From positions 1-64,000 of the forward strand of contig NZ_HE997650.1 of the NCBI RefSeq assembly GCF_000312485.1: a DNA stretch of 64,000 nt, written 5' to 3'. The notes under the pieces are model-generated. The model did not search any database, was not told the origin of the DNA, and worked only from the letters and a program-made list of their open reading frames with translations. This document shows positions 39,334 to 52,272 of the stretch, one piece after another. The position numbers and the translations under genes are program-made. The DNA is from Yersinia massiliensis CCUG 53443 (lineage in GTDB: Bacteria > Pseudomonadota > Gammaproteobacteria > Enterobacterales > Enterobacteriaceae). Positions within the stretch are counted from its first letter, which is position 1; each line of letters begins with the position of its first letter.

Positions 39334-40362
39334 CTAGCTTTTAGGCGCAGCAGTACTTTCCCTGATGATTAATTCGGTGTCTAACAAGCGGGAGCCACTT
39401 TGTACTGAATGCCCTTGTAACTGTTCGAGTAATAGTAACATGGCTTGCTGACCAATTTGATAACGAGGTTGCGCTACCGTGGTTAAGGGGGGATCGCAAT
39501 ATTGTGACAGCTTCAGATCATCAAACCCAACCAGTGAGACGTCTCGCGGTACATTGAGCCCCATTCTCTTCGCCTGCCACATTGCACCTATCGCCATCAC
39601 ATCATTGTGACAAAATATTGCCGTTGGCGGATTGGGTAGTGTCATCAGGGTAGCGAAGGTCTCAGCACCCGATTCATAACTGAAGTCACCGCGTATAACA
39701 TAATCGTTATCGACCACCACGCCATTACGTCGCAGCGCCTGAATATACCCTTGTAGCCGGTAATGACTCAGCGGTAGTGTCTCTGGTCCCGCAATACAGG
39801 CGATGCGTTTATGCCCTAACTCATGCAGATAGTTAACCGCTTCAAAAGCAGCGGTCAAATTATCAATATGTACCGTTGGTAGTTCCAACTCAGGTGAGAA
39901 TTCGTTTGCCATCACCATCGGCGGTAAATTGCGTTGTTCTTCTTTACTGGCATCAAACGGCAAATTCGAACCTAACAGCAACATGCCATCGATCTGTTTA
40001 GTAATGATCAGATTAAGGAAAGTACGCTCTTGCTGAGTTTGTTGTGCGCAGTCGCCGATTAAGATCAGATATTCTTGCTGAGCGGCGGCATGTTCAATGC
40101 CCTGAATGATGTCGGCAAAAAACGGATCACTGATATCCGGTACGATGACCAGAATGGTGCGCGATTCATTACGTTTGATGTTGCGAGATAAAGCATGAGG
40201 AGAGTAACCCACAGCCAGAACAGCTTGTTCCACTTTTTGTCGGGTCACTGCTGAAACCTTTTCTGGGTTCATTAACGCACGTGATACCGTCGCTGTTGAA
40301 ACGCCCGCCATGCCAGCAACATCTTTCATGGTGGCCACCGTGAATTCTTTCTTCTGTTCCAA
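39334..40362 (-). CDS. cytR: CytR, LacI-family repressor of nucleoside uptake and catabolism
   Basis: Represses nucleoside genes together with CRP; cytidine is the inducer in E. coli. The 342-residue protein has an N-terminal helix-turn-helix (ATMKDVAGMAGVSTATVSRALMNPEKVS, about 10-37) and a periplasmic-binding-protein-like sensor (NESRTILVIVPDISDPFFADIIQGIE onward). The start codon is TTG at 40362. It follows AAGGAG with 8-base spacing, and the N-terminus aligns one to one with E. coli CytR. The next ATG (40329) would cut the first 11 residues. Confidence 0.93.
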   Translation of the reverse strand: MEQKKEFTVATMKDVAGMAGVSTATVSRALMNPEKVSAVTRQKVEQAVLAVGYSPHALSRNIKRNESRTILVIVPDISDPFFADIIQGIEHAAAQQEYLILIGDCAQQTQQERTFLNLIITKQIDGMLLLGSNLPFDASKEEQRNLPPMVMANEFSPELELPTVHIDNLTAAFEAVNYLHELGHKRIACIAGPETLPLSHYRLQGYIQALRRNGVVVDNDYVIRGDFSYESGAETFATLMTLPNPPTAIFCHNDVMAIGAMWQAKRMGLNVPRDVSLVGFDDLKLSQYCDPPLTTVAQPRYQIGQQAMLLLLEQLQGHSVQSGSRLLDTELIIRESTAAPKS

Positions 40363-40670
40363 CGCCTTTCTCCTTGCTCTGGCGTAATGCCAGCCCTAAT
40401 GACTTTGAGATATCCCGAGGCCAATCGCTCAGGATATTAACGAGTTGTCACACGGCTATCAGTGTTACCGGTCGGCCGCGCTCATATCCTTTCATGGCAG
40501 TGTGGTTTCGATTAATAACAAACTTTGGAACATTCTATACAGATAGTGAGGGTAATTTGTTACCTAATTTGCATTAAAAGTGTGACATAAGTAGGTTTTT
40601 TCGAACTGGCTCGCAGAAAGCAGGGTAATCGATTGCTTAGAGACGTGGATCGAACAAAAAATCATCCATA

Positions 40671-40769
40671 TACACCCCAAATAACATGAGGATTATTCAT
40701 TACCGAAAGTCAGTGATTCGGGTAAGTGAGCGTAGCTAACAACGCTGCGGCGACAAGGACGAAGGGTAA
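40671..40769. repeat. Degenerate intergenic repeat between priA and cytR
   Basis: The stretch reads ATACACCCCAAATAACATGAGG at its left and GTGATTCGGGTAAGTGAGCG, ACAAGGACGAAGGGTAAT at its right. It resembles the ATACCC...GGGTAT Yersinia palindromic repeats. It abuts the end of priA. The rest of 40363-40670 shows no gene. Confidence 0.45.
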
Positions 40770-42974
<2,205 letters not shown>

Positions 42975-43221
42975 TTATCCTGAATGAGAAAATTGACCTG
43001 AGCAAAAAAGATTGAATAGTTTACACCGCATGCTACACAATGTGCGGATTCGATTGCGCGGCTTGGCTAAATTCTGTATGATTCGCCGCCTTTGATATAA
43101 TTCGATATCAAATCCTGTTAACAAGCGTTGGTTACTTTATCAGCGATTGTTAGTTATCAATCGTGTGGTGTCTGGCGAATCAGGGCTGGATAGCGACACG
43201 GCCTAAATATAGAGGTTTTCC

Positions 43222-43440
43222 ATGAAACAAGGTATCCACCCAAAATACGATTTAGTTACTGCCTCTTGCTCTTGCGGTAACGTTATCAAGATCAACTCTA
43301 CCGTTGGTCATGACCTGAATCTGGACGTGTGCGGCGAATGCCACCCGTTCTACACTGGCAAGCAGCGTGATGTTGCGACCGGTGGCCGTGTTGACCGCTT
43401 TAACAAGCGTTTCAGCGTGCCAGGTGCTGCTAAGAAGTAA
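43222..43440 (+). CDS. rpmE: 50S ribosomal protein L31 (zinc-binding form)
   Basis: Large-subunit protein of the C+ type. The 72-residue product carries Cys16, Cys18, Cys37 and the CGECH pair that bind zinc, and ends [10 protein letters not shown]. The paralogous zinc-free L31 would be elsewhere. It is followed by a strong terminator and lies between priA and metJ as in E. coli. Confidence 0.97.
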   Translation: MKQGIHPKYDLVTASCSCGNVIKINSTVGHDLNLDVCGECHPFYTGKQRDVATGGRVDRFNKRFSVPGAAKK

Positions 43441-43457
43441 TATCTGCTCGTCAGACG

Positions 43458-43486
43458 AAAAAGGCGCCCTCGGCGCCTTTTTTGTT
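43458..43486 (+). terminator. Terminator of rpmE
   Basis: AAAAGGCGCC and GGCGCCTTTT enclose a CTC loop and run into TTTTTTG. Confidence 0.95.
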
Positions 43487-43533
43487 TCTACTCCCCCTAT
43501 TCATCATGTTTGATGAACGGGAAGCATTAGAAA

Positions 43534-43851
43534 TCAATATTCCCAAGTATCGGGATCAACACCTAATTCACGCATTAAAATCTTCGCGGCTTCCGGAATT
43601 TCGTCACTGCGTTCTTTACGCAGATCCTCGTCATTCGGCAGCGGCTGACCAGTAAACGCATGCAAAAATGCTTCACACAACAATTCACTGTTGGTGGCGT
43701 GGCGCAGGTTATTGACCTGACGGCGGGTACGCTCATCCGTGAGGATTTTTAACACCTTCAGCGGGATGGATACCGTGATTTTTTTAACCTGCTCGCTTTT
43801 CTTGCCGTGTTCAGCGTAAGGGCTGACATACTCGCCGTTCCACTCAGCCAT
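43534..43851 (-). CDS. metJ: Methionine repressor MetJ
   Basis: Ribbon-helix-helix repressor of the methionine regulon with S-adenosylmethionine as corepressor. The 105-residue protein has the DNA-contacting strand [35 protein letters not shown] near residues 20-55, essentially as in E. coli. It is divergent from metBL and shares the operator region with it. Confidence 0.97.
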   Translation of the reverse strand: MAEWNGEYVSPYAEHGKKSEQVKKITVSIPLKVLKILTDERTRRQVNNLRHATNSELLCEAFLHAFTGQPLPNDEDLRKERSDEIPEAAKILMRELGVDPDTWEY

Positions 43852-44226
43852 GGGACACCTTAAATTTGTCGGAAAAATATAAAATTCTGAAAACGGGTCA
43901 ATTATGCCCGATCTTCGCTGTTCTCACTAAATAAATGTCAACTTTACTAGACTAAGGTCACTGAAATGCCGCTGTTGCTTGAGTTTACTGCGATCCTAAC
44001 AATACTCCCGCCCAAATTACTGATTTAGGTATGTTCAGCCCTTTGCAGTAGTACCCGTGACTTTCACGACCCAAATGACACTTAATTAATAGCTGATACC
44101 TTTCTCTGCCGTCTTTGCGATTAAACAAGACATCACCGAAAACTGACTGTCATCATTAAGAGATCTAAAACCACAATAATTTTAACGGTTATTATTCCAT
44201 TGCTCAATCTATACGCAAAGAAGTTT

Positions 44227-44266
44227 AGATGTCCAGATGTATTGACGTCCGTAATTTGTACGTCTA
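44227..44266. promoter_or_regulatory. MetJ operator: five tandem met boxes before metB
   Basis: Five adjoining 8-bp units, AGATGTCC, AGATGTAT, TGACGTCC, GTAATTTG and TACGTCTA, resemble the met box AGACGTCT. Boxes 1-3 and 5 match best. The array ends 43 bp before the metB ATG and can serve metJ on the other side. No gene is seen in 43852-44309. Confidence 0.88.
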
Positions 44267-44309
44267 CTCTGGCGTAACATTTTCTCGATCCCGGTTGGTG
44301 GAAATCCTT

Positions 44310-45470
44310 ATGACGCGTAAACAGGCAACAATTGCAGTCCGTAGCGGATTGAATGATGACGAGCAATACGGCTGCGTTGTCCCCCCGATTCACCTCTCCA
44401 GTACTTACAATTTTATTGATTTTAATCAGCCACGTGCACATGACTATTCACGTCGCGGCAACCCAACACGTGATGTGGTGCAGCGGGCGCTGGCTGAACT
44501 GGAAGGGGGGGCGGGTGCCGTCATGACCAGCAGCGGGATGTCGGCGATTCATTTGGTTTGCACCACATTTTTAAAGCCAGGCGATTTGTTGGTCGCACCA
44601 CACGATTGTTACGGTGGTAGTTACCGCTTATTCGATAGTCTGAGCAAGCGCGGGGCTTACCGCGTGTTGTTTGTTGATCAAGGGGATACTGCCGCCCTTA
44701 ACCGAGCATTGGCTGAAAAACCTAAGCTGGTCTTGATTGAAACACCGAGTAACCCATTATTACGAGTGGTGGATATTGCGGCCATCTGCAAAGCAGCCCA
44801 TGCTGTCGGCGCACTGACTGTTTGCGACAATACCTTCCTCAGCCCAGCCTTGCAGCAGCCCTTGTCTCTAGGGGCTGACTTAGTGGTTCACTCTTGTACT
44901 AAATATCTGAATGGTCACTCCGATGTGGTCGCGGGGGCAGTCATTGCCAAAGATCCTGAGTTAGCCGTCGAACTCGCTTGGTGGGCAAATAATATCGGTG
45001 TGACTGGGGCCGCGTTCGATAGTTATTTGTTATTACGTGGTTTACGAACCTTATCACCACGTATGGCCCAACAGCAGCGTAACGCAGATGACATTGTTCG
45101 CTATTTACAGCAGCAGCCTTTAGTGAAAAAGCTGTATCATCCTTCTCTGCCACAACATCCCGGCCACGAAATTGCTTGCCGTCAGCAGTCAGGTTTTGGT
45201 GCGATGCTCAGTTTTGAGCTAAATGGTGATGAACAGGTATTACGTCGTTTCCTCTCTGCCCTTGAGCTATTTACCTTGGCAGAGTCTTTGGGCGGCGTGG
45301 AAAGCCTAATCTCCCATGCTGCAACCATGACACATGCAGGTATGGCACCAGAAGCGCGTATTGCCGCAGGCATTACTGATAGCTTGTTGCGAATTTCCGT
45401 GGGTATTGAAGACAGCGAAGATTTGATTGCCGATCTGGAAAATGCATTCCAGTTGGCGGGAACGAGGTAA
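44310..45470 (+). CDS. metB: Cystathionine gamma-synthase MetB
   Basis: Joins O-succinylhomoserine and cysteine to cystathionine in methionine synthesis. The 386-residue PLP enzyme has YSRRGNPTRDVVQ, GMSAIHLVCTTFLKPGD and the PLP lysine in SCTKYLNGHSDVVAG (about residue 198). The ATG at 44310 (MTRKQATIAVRSGL) matches E. coli; the longer frame upstream overlaps the met boxes. The metL start is two bases after its stop. Confidence 0.97.
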   Translation: MTRKQATIAVRSGLNDDEQYGCVVPPIHLSSTYNFIDFNQPRAHDYSRRGNPTRDVVQRALAELEGGAGAVMTSSGMSAIHLVCTTFLKPGDLLVAPHDCYGGSYRLFDSLSKRGAYRVLFVDQGDTAALNRALAEKPKLVLIETPSNPLLRVVDIAAICKAAHAVGALTVCDNTFLSPALQQPLSLGADLVVHSCTKYLNGHSDVVAGAVIAKDPELAVELAWWANNIGVTGAAFDSYLLLRGLRTLSPRMAQQQRNADDIVRYLQQQPLVKKLYHPSLPQHPGHEIACRQQSGFGAMLSFELNGDEQVLRRFLSALELFTLAESLGGVESLISHAATMTHAGMAPEARIAAGITDSLLRISVGIEDSEDLIADLENAFQLAGTR

Positions 45471-45472
45471 GC

Positions 45473-47908
45473 ATGAATGCAACAGCGGTAGCAGCGGCGG
45501 TCACCGGTCGTCAACTGCATAAGTTTGGTGGTAGTAGCCTTGCGGACGTGAAGTGTTACCTGCGAGTGGCCAATATTATGGCCAACTACAGTCACCCCGG
45601 CGATCTTATGGTGGTATCTGCGGCAGGGAGTACCACTAACCAACTGATTAGTTGGCTAAAACTCAGTCAAAGTGATCGTCTTTCTGCCCATCAAGTGCAG
45701 CAAAACCTGCGTCGTTATCAACATGACCTGATCAACGGCTTACTGCCACCAGAAATGGCTGAGCCGCTAATCAGTGAGTTTATCCATGATTTGGAACGCT
45801 TGGCGGGTTTGCTAGACAGTAAAGTAGACGATGCTATTTATGCCGAAGTGGTTGGGCATGGTGAAATTTGGTCCGCTCGTCTGATGGCTGCGGTGCTGAA
45901 CAAGCTGGACATGAAAGCGAATTGGCTGGACGCACGTCATTTCCTCCGCGCTGAGCGAGCAGCACAGCCCCAGATTGATGAAGGCCGCTCTTATCCGTTG
46001 TTGCAGCAATTAATGACGCAAAACCCGCACCAGCGTCTCGTGGTGACGGGCTTTATCTCTCGCAATAACGCCGGTGAGACCGTGTTGTTAGGGCGTAATG
46101 GTAGTGACTATTCAGCCACACAAGTGGGTGCGCTCGCAGGCGTGGAACGTGTCACCATCTGGAGTGACGTTGCTGGGGTATACAGTGCTGACCCACGTAA
46201 AGTGAAAGATGCCTGCTTGCTGCCTTTACTGCGTCTAGATGAAGCCAGTGAACTCGCCCGTTTGGCTGCGCCGGTATTGCATACCCGTACATTACAGCCT
46301 GTTTCAGGTAGCGATATCGATTTGCAACTGCGTTGTAGCTACCAGCCAGAACAAGGTTCTACCCGTATTGAGCGTGTGTTGGCGTCCGGTTCTGGTGCCA
46401 AAATTGTCACCAGCCACGATGATGTCTGCCTCATTGAATTGCAAATTGCTGGCCACCATGATTTCTCACTGGCACAAAAAGAAATTGATTCGCTGCTCAA
46501 ACGGGCGCAAATCAAGCCGCTGGCAACCGGTATTCACCCAGACCGCAATCTGCTGCAACTTTGCTATACCTCTGAAGTCGTCGGCAGTGCACTGAGAGTG
46601 CTAGAAGATGCCACGCTGCCGGGGAAACTGTCTCTGCGCGAAGGATTGGCTTTAGTTGCATTGGTCGGCGCAGGCGTGAGTAAGAACCCACTGCACAGTC
46701 ACCGTTTCTACCAGCAACTAAAAGATCAGCCGGTTGAGTTTATCTGGCAGGCTGAAGATGGGATTAGTTTGGTCGCCGTTCTGCGTCTCGGGCCGACAGA
46801 GCATTTGATTCAGGGTTTGCATCAGTCATTGTTCCGCGCCGAAAAACGTATTGGCCTTGTCCTATTCGGGAAAGGGAATATCGGTGCCCGTTGGCTTGAG
46901 TTGTTCGCGCGCGAGCAAAAAAATATTTCCGCCCGTAGTGGCTTTGAATTCGTATTGGCGGGCGTGGTGGATAGCCGCCGCAGCCTGCTGAGTTATGACG
47001 GGCTAGATGCCAGCCGAACATTGGCATTTTACGATGATGAAGCCAAAGAGCAGGATGAAGAATCACTGTTCCTGTGGATGCGAGCGCACCCGTTTGATGA
47101 TTTGGTAGTGCTAGATGTGACGGCCAGCGAATCACTTGCCGAGCAATATCTGGATTTCGCCAGTTATGGTTTCCACGTGATCAGTGCGAACAAACTCGCA
47201 GGGGCGTCTAGTAGCAATAACTATCGCCAAATCCGCGATGCATTTGCTAAAACGGGTCGTCATTGGTTGTATAACGCCACCGTCGGTGCGGGGCTACCGG
47301 TTAACCATACCGTGCGCGACTTGCGTGACAGTGGCGACAGCATTCTGGCCATTAGCGGGATTTTCTCCGGTACGCTGTCTTGGCTCTTCCTGCAATTTGA
47401 TGGCACAGTGCCGTTCACTGAGTTGGTGGATCAAGCTTGGCAACAAGGGCTGACCGAACCAGACCCACGTGTAGACCTTTCCGGTCAAGACGTGATGCGT
47501 AAGTTGGTCATTCTGGCTCGTGAAGCGGGTTATGACATCGAACCGAATCAGGTTAGGGTTGAATCACTGGTGCCTGCCGGTGCAGAGGCTGGCTCGGTCG
47601 ATCAGTTCTTCGAAAACGGTGATGCATTGAATCAGCAAATGGTCCAGCGCTTAGAAGCCGCAAATGAAATGGGTTTGGTCTTGCGCTACGTGGCACGTTT
47701 TGATGCCAATGGGAAGGCTCGAGTGGGCGTTGAAGCCGTGCGGGCTGACCATCCACTGGCTTCCCTATTGCCGTGCGATAACGTCTTCGCCATTGAAAGC
47801 CGTTGGTATCGTGATAATCCACTGGTGATCCGTGGCCCAGGCGCTGGGCGAGATGTCACAGCCGGTGCGATTCAATCTGACTTAAACCGACTGTCTCAAT
47901 TGCTGTAA
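45473..47908 (+). CDS. metL: Bifunctional aspartokinase II / homoserine dehydrogenase II MetL
   Basis: Carries the first and third steps of the aspartate pathway for methionine. Residues about 1-300 form the aspartokinase (KFGGSSLADVKCYLRVANI, GRNGSDYSATQVGALAGVERVTIWSDVAGV), a regulatory part follows, and residues about 455-811 form homoserine dehydrogenase (VLFGKGNIGARWLELFAREQ, NKLAGASS, VGAGLPVNHTVRDLRDSGD). Total 811 residues, like E. coli MetL. It is almost fused to metB and under the same MetJ operator. Confidence 0.97.
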   Translation: MNATAVAAAVTGRQLHKFGGSSLADVKCYLRVANIMANYSHPGDLMVVSAAGSTTNQLISWLKLSQSDRLSAHQVQQNLRRYQHDLINGLLPPEMAEPLISEFIHDLERLAGLLDSKVDDAIYAEVVGHGEIWSARLMAAVLNKLDMKANWLDARHFLRAERAAQPQIDEGRSYPLLQQLMTQNPHQRLVVTGFISRNNAGETVLLGRNGSDYSATQVGALAGVERVTIWSDVAGVYSADPRKVKDACLLPLLRLDEASELARLAAPVLHTRTLQPVSGSDIDLQLRCSYQPEQGSTRIERVLASGSGAKIVTSHDDVCLIELQIAGHHDFSLAQKEIDSLLKRAQIKPLATGIHPDRNLLQLCYTSEVVGSALRVLEDATLPGKLSLREGLALVALVGAGVSKNPLHSHRFYQQLKDQPVEFIWQAEDGISLVAVLRLGPTEHLIQGLHQSLFRAEKRIGLVLFGKGNIGARWLELFAREQKNISARSGFEFVLAGVVDSRRSLLSYDGLDASRTLAFYDDEAKEQDEESLFLWMRAHPFDDLVVLDVTASESLAEQYLDFASYGFHVISANKLAGASSSNNYRQIRDAFAKTGRHWLYNATVGAGLPVNHTVRDLRDSGDSILAISGIFSGTLSWLFLQFDGTVPFTELVDQAWQQGLTEPDPRVDLSGQDVMRKLVILAREAGYDIEPNQVRVESLVPAGAEAGSVDQFFENGDALNQQMVQRLEAANEMGLVLRYVARFDANGKARVGVEAVRADHPLASLLPCDNVFAIESRWYRDNPLVIRGPGAGRDVTAGAIQSDLNRLSQLL

Positions 47909-48075
47909 CCTGCTATTCCTCAGCCTCTTCTGCTCTGCGCAGAAGGGGCTAACTTATCGCGCGATTCTCTACTTCCCCACAACATGAATCTTTCTCATGA
48001 CCCGATGAACATTAATCATCAGCCTAAACTTATTTAAACGTTGACTCTTTAGCCAACTTCCGGCACCTTCTATTT

Positions 48076-48099
48076 AGCCATCTAAACGTATAGACGCTC
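48076..48099 (+). promoter_or_regulatory. Met boxes upstream of metF
   Basis: Three adjoining units, AGCCATCT, AAACGTAT and AGACGCTC, resemble the met box AGACGTCT with 5-6 of 8 matches, 58 bp before the metF ATG. Weaker than the metB array; metF is MetJ-repressed in E. coli. Confidence 0.65.
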
Positions 48100-48150
48100 A
48101 CAAATGAGCGAAAACAGATAACATAAGTCGTTATAGCGACAATGGAGTGA

Positions 48151-49041
<891 letters not shown>

Positions 49042-49138
49042 GTTTCTGCCAACCCCCTAAACATCTACCAACCCCCTAAACAACGAGGATGGTTTTGCCA
49101 CTGAACCATCCTCGTCTTTCCCCTACCACTTATTTATT

Positions 49139-49570
49139 TCATGCTTTATCTGCTAAGAACTTTACCGGCACCGCAGGTGGACCAAAGCGGTTATCCCCCT
49201 CAGTCCCGAGAAATGCGCCGCAGTCGATAAACATCATGACAATAATTAGTGTGGGAATAAACCGCCCAACGCCCCATTGCCAAATAGGTGCTAGCATCTG
49301 CCAGTTACCGGCCATCAACATCCAAGCCAATACCACTAAAAGCGCCCACCAGCCTGCTTTATTGCGATCATGCAACCGCTTCACCACCACCGCAGCTGTT
49401 GGCCACAGCAGAAAAACTATCGCAAATGCGGCAGTCTGAATAGGCATCCAGTCCTTTCCGGCCAGTGTAAAAATAACTAACATTGCCAGAAGCCACAAAC
49501 CCATCCAGATCCAAAAATCTCGCCGACCGATACGGCCTTTAAAAGAGAAACACCACTGCTGTATTGTCAT
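49139..49570 (-). CDS. yiiR: DUF805 inner-membrane protein YiiR
   Basis: Function unknown. The 143-residue protein starts with the DUF805 signature QWCFSFKGRIGRRDFW and has about four transmembrane segments, the conserved VKRLHDRNKAGWWAL and the C-terminal GTEGDNRFGP. The gene is convergent with metF and divergent from yiiQ, as expected from the E. coli tpiA-yiiQ-yiiR group. Confidence 0.88.
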   Translation of the reverse strand: MTIQQWCFSFKGRIGRRDFWIWMGLWLLAMLVIFTLAGKDWMPIQTAAFAIVFLLWPTAAVVVKRLHDRNKAGWWALLVVLAWMLMAGNWQMLAPIWQWGVGRFIPTLIIVMMFIDCGAFLGTEGDNRFGPPAVPVKFLADKA

Positions 49571-49716
49571 CGATGAACTGATCCATAGACCTCATTTAAT
49601 CGTGCCTGAGTGTAACCTAAACAGGCTACCAACCGACAAACTTCGCAGTGAATTTTGACAATCACCCCTGAATACCGTTTTAATCCCCCCATACACTTCT
49701 AACGACGGCGTAAGTC

Positions 49717-50322
49717 ATGAGAAAAGAAATCACCGCAACGCTGACAATACTGCTGCTAATAGCAACGGTTGGTCGCGCTCATGCCGATCCCGTAGACGAC
49801 AGTGGTCAGCCCACAGAAGAGTCGCAGCCGACAGCACCTTACCTGCTCTCCGGCGCGCCAACCTTCGATTTAACCCTGATTAAATTCCGAGAAAGTTATA
49901 ACCGCGCTAACCCGACACTACCCCTGCATGAGTTTCACGCCATCACCGTAAAAGATGATGCTCCCCCACTGACTCGAGCCGCGAGCAAGATTAATGAAAA
50001 TCTTTATGCTTCAACCGCGTTAGAAAAGGGAACTGGTAAGATTAAAACATTGCAAATCACTTACTTACCAATCAAAGGGAGTGAGGAGAAAGCCGCCCGA
50101 TTAGTGGCCGTCAACTATATGGCAGCCCTGATGCGGCAATTTGAACCCACACTCACGCCCCAGCAAAGCATCGAAAACGTGCAACAACTGTTGACGCAAG
50201 GTAAAGGTTTGCCGTTCTACTCTCATCCTGTCGGCGCAATTCGCTATGTTGTGGCAGATAATGGTGAAAAAGGGCTTACTTTCGCTGTTGAACCGATTAA
50301 GCTTTCACTATCTGAAGCATAA
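49717..50322 (+). CDS. yiiQ: YiiQ, DUF1454 periplasmic protein
   Basis: Unknown function; 201 residues with an N-terminal signal peptide (TATLTILLLIATVGRAHA, cleavage likely before DPVDD). The mature protein has APTFDLTLIKFRESYNRANPTLPLHEFHAI and LASTALEKGTGKIKTLQITYLPI-type blocks typical of DUF1454. It precedes tpiA, as in E. coli, and probably has its own transcript ending in a palindrome. Confidence 0.88.
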   Translation: MRKEITATLTILLLIATVGRAHADPVDDSGQPTEESQPTAPYLLSGAPTFDLTLIKFRESYNRANPTLPLHEFHAITVKDDAPPLTRAASKINENLYASTALEKGTGKIKTLQITYLPIKGSEEKAARLVAVNYMAALMRQFEPTLTPQQSIENVQQLLTQGKGLPFYSHPVGAIRYVVADNGEKGLTFAVEPIKLSLSEA

Positions 50323-50391
50323 TCTCACCGCAATTAATGACGAAAAGCAAAGCCATTGTCACTAATCATCTCTATACTGTTGGACAGGTAA

Positions 50392-50414
50392 ACTGCCTGT
50401 CAGGCAGTCATTTT
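50392..50414 (+). terminator. Palindrome between yiiQ and tpiA
   Basis: ACTGCCTG-T-CAGGCAGT is a near-perfect palindrome followed by CATTTTATT, 70 bp after yiiQ and 41 bp before tpiA. It may be a yiiQ terminator or part of the tpiA leader. Confidence 0.5.
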
Positions 50415-50419
50415 ATTGA

Positions 50420-51217
<798 letters not shown>

Positions 51218-51235
51218 TTCAGGTATTTAGCGATT

Positions 51236-51270
51236 AAGCCGGAGCAATTTACCGTTGCTCTGGCTTTTTT
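51236..51270 (+). terminator. Terminator of tpiA
   Basis: AAGCCGGAGCAA pairs with TTGCTCTGGCTT (one mismatch) and is followed by a T run. Confidence 0.9.
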
Positions 51271-51276
51271 ATGTCC

Positions 51277-52071
51277 CTACTTCTTAAATTCTTTTCGGTA
51301 TAAGTCGATACCCTCTTTACCCACTCGCCCTAAAAACTCACTGACTTCTTCACTCATGTAAGGGAGGTCAACCAGATCAAAGCATAAATGGGTTCTCTTT
51401 TGAGTATCAATAAAATGAAGAACATCACTGTCTTTAAGCTTAATCACATTACAGGCATGCCCTCGGGTCGCTCCCGGCAACATCGTCCATAACGTTGGTC
51501 GATGGACAACAAGAACACCATATAACTCATTTTCAGGCTTACATGTTTCTAATTGCGCGATTAATTTAGCATTAGACATACCCGCTTCATCATCTTTCGG
51601 TAGCCCCATATTCGCTTTGACATCTGCGCCTCTCAATGTTGGCAAGGCGAGATACAATTTATTCTGTTCGAATGTATCAATGACGGCAGTAGCGCAAGAC
51701 GCACAGTTGGTTTGCCCAAAACCATGAATACCAAATAATGCCAATAACGCAGCTAACGGCCGCAGTAATAGAGGGGGTTTTCCCTCACGATTGACTTCTG
51801 TTAATAAATACTCGAAGTAGGCTTCTTTGCCCAAAGGGTGGCGATTTGGCTTGATACCAAAGAGAGCTTCTTTATTTTCTATTTTCTCAGGTGGTGCATA
51901 AGTTGATAAATCGCCGAGGCTATATTCACTGATGTCATCAAAGGAGCCGTATAGATCATGCACACTGTGGAGTGATTCAAGAGAGCCGTACCCGACTGTT
52001 GGCGGATTTGGCTCTGATGGGCCCATAGCGGGCTTAACAAACGCGCCTGCATTAGAAATACTTTTTACCAT
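51277..52071 (-). CDS. Uncharacterised papain-fold-like protein, putative deamidase/protease effector
   Basis: I do not recognise a named gene. The 264-residue product starts at ATG 52071 after GGGGGAAATA; a 12-codon upstream extension is unlikely. Residues 1-65 are Ser/Gly/Pro/Asp-rich and probably disordered, with no signal peptide. A hydrophobic segment (LLLRPLAALLALFGI, 101-115) leads to TNCASCATAV (Cys123, Cys126). RGHACNVI (His205) and LHFIDTQK (Asp222, Gln224) follow. Cys, then GH..N, then D.Q is the order seen in Tox-PL/OspI-type papain-fold glutamine deamidases. No immunity gene or secretion gene is adjacent. It occupies the tpiA-sbp gap where E. coli has cdh. Activity and host target are inference. 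Confidence 0.6.
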   Translation of the reverse strand: MVKSISNAGAFVKPAMGPSEPNPPTVGYGSLESLHSVHDLYGSFDDISEYSLGDLSTYAPPEKIENKEALFGIKPNRHPLGKEAYFEYLLTEVNREGKPPLLLRPLAALLALFGIHGFGQTNCASCATAVIDTFEQNKLYLALPTLRGADVKANMGLPKDDEAGMSNAKLIAQLETCKPENELYGVLVVHRPTLWTMLPGATRGHACNVIKLKDSDVLHFIDTQKRTHLCFDLVDLPYMSEEVSEFLGRVGKEGIDLYRKEFKK

Positions 52072-52204
52072 TATTTCCCCCAATACGTTGTGTTGCCTTA
52101 TCGGCAAAGACCACTTAATAACGTACTGTGCAGCAGTTAGCGAATCCTACGGTTGGCATTTATAAGTAAGGTAATAAATATGAAAAAATATTATTACGAA
52201 AATC

Positions 52205-52242
52205 AATAAAGCAAAACGCCCACAGTTTTCACTGACAGGCGT
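52205..52242 (-). terminator. Terminator of sbp
   Basis: Minus strand ACGCCTGTCAGT pairs with ACTGTGGGCGT around GAAA and runs into TTTGCTTTATT. It isolates sbp from the papain-like gene, which therefore needs its own promoter in 52072-52204. Confidence 0.75.
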
Positions 52243-52272
52243 CTTATTCGGGCAATAATCAATACCGTAATT

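Noticed and set aside
44229-44309. Longer MetB with 27 extra N-terminal residues
   Set aside because: The extension is made of the MetJ boxes and lacks homology; the ATG at 44310 has a ribosome site and gives the E. coli length.
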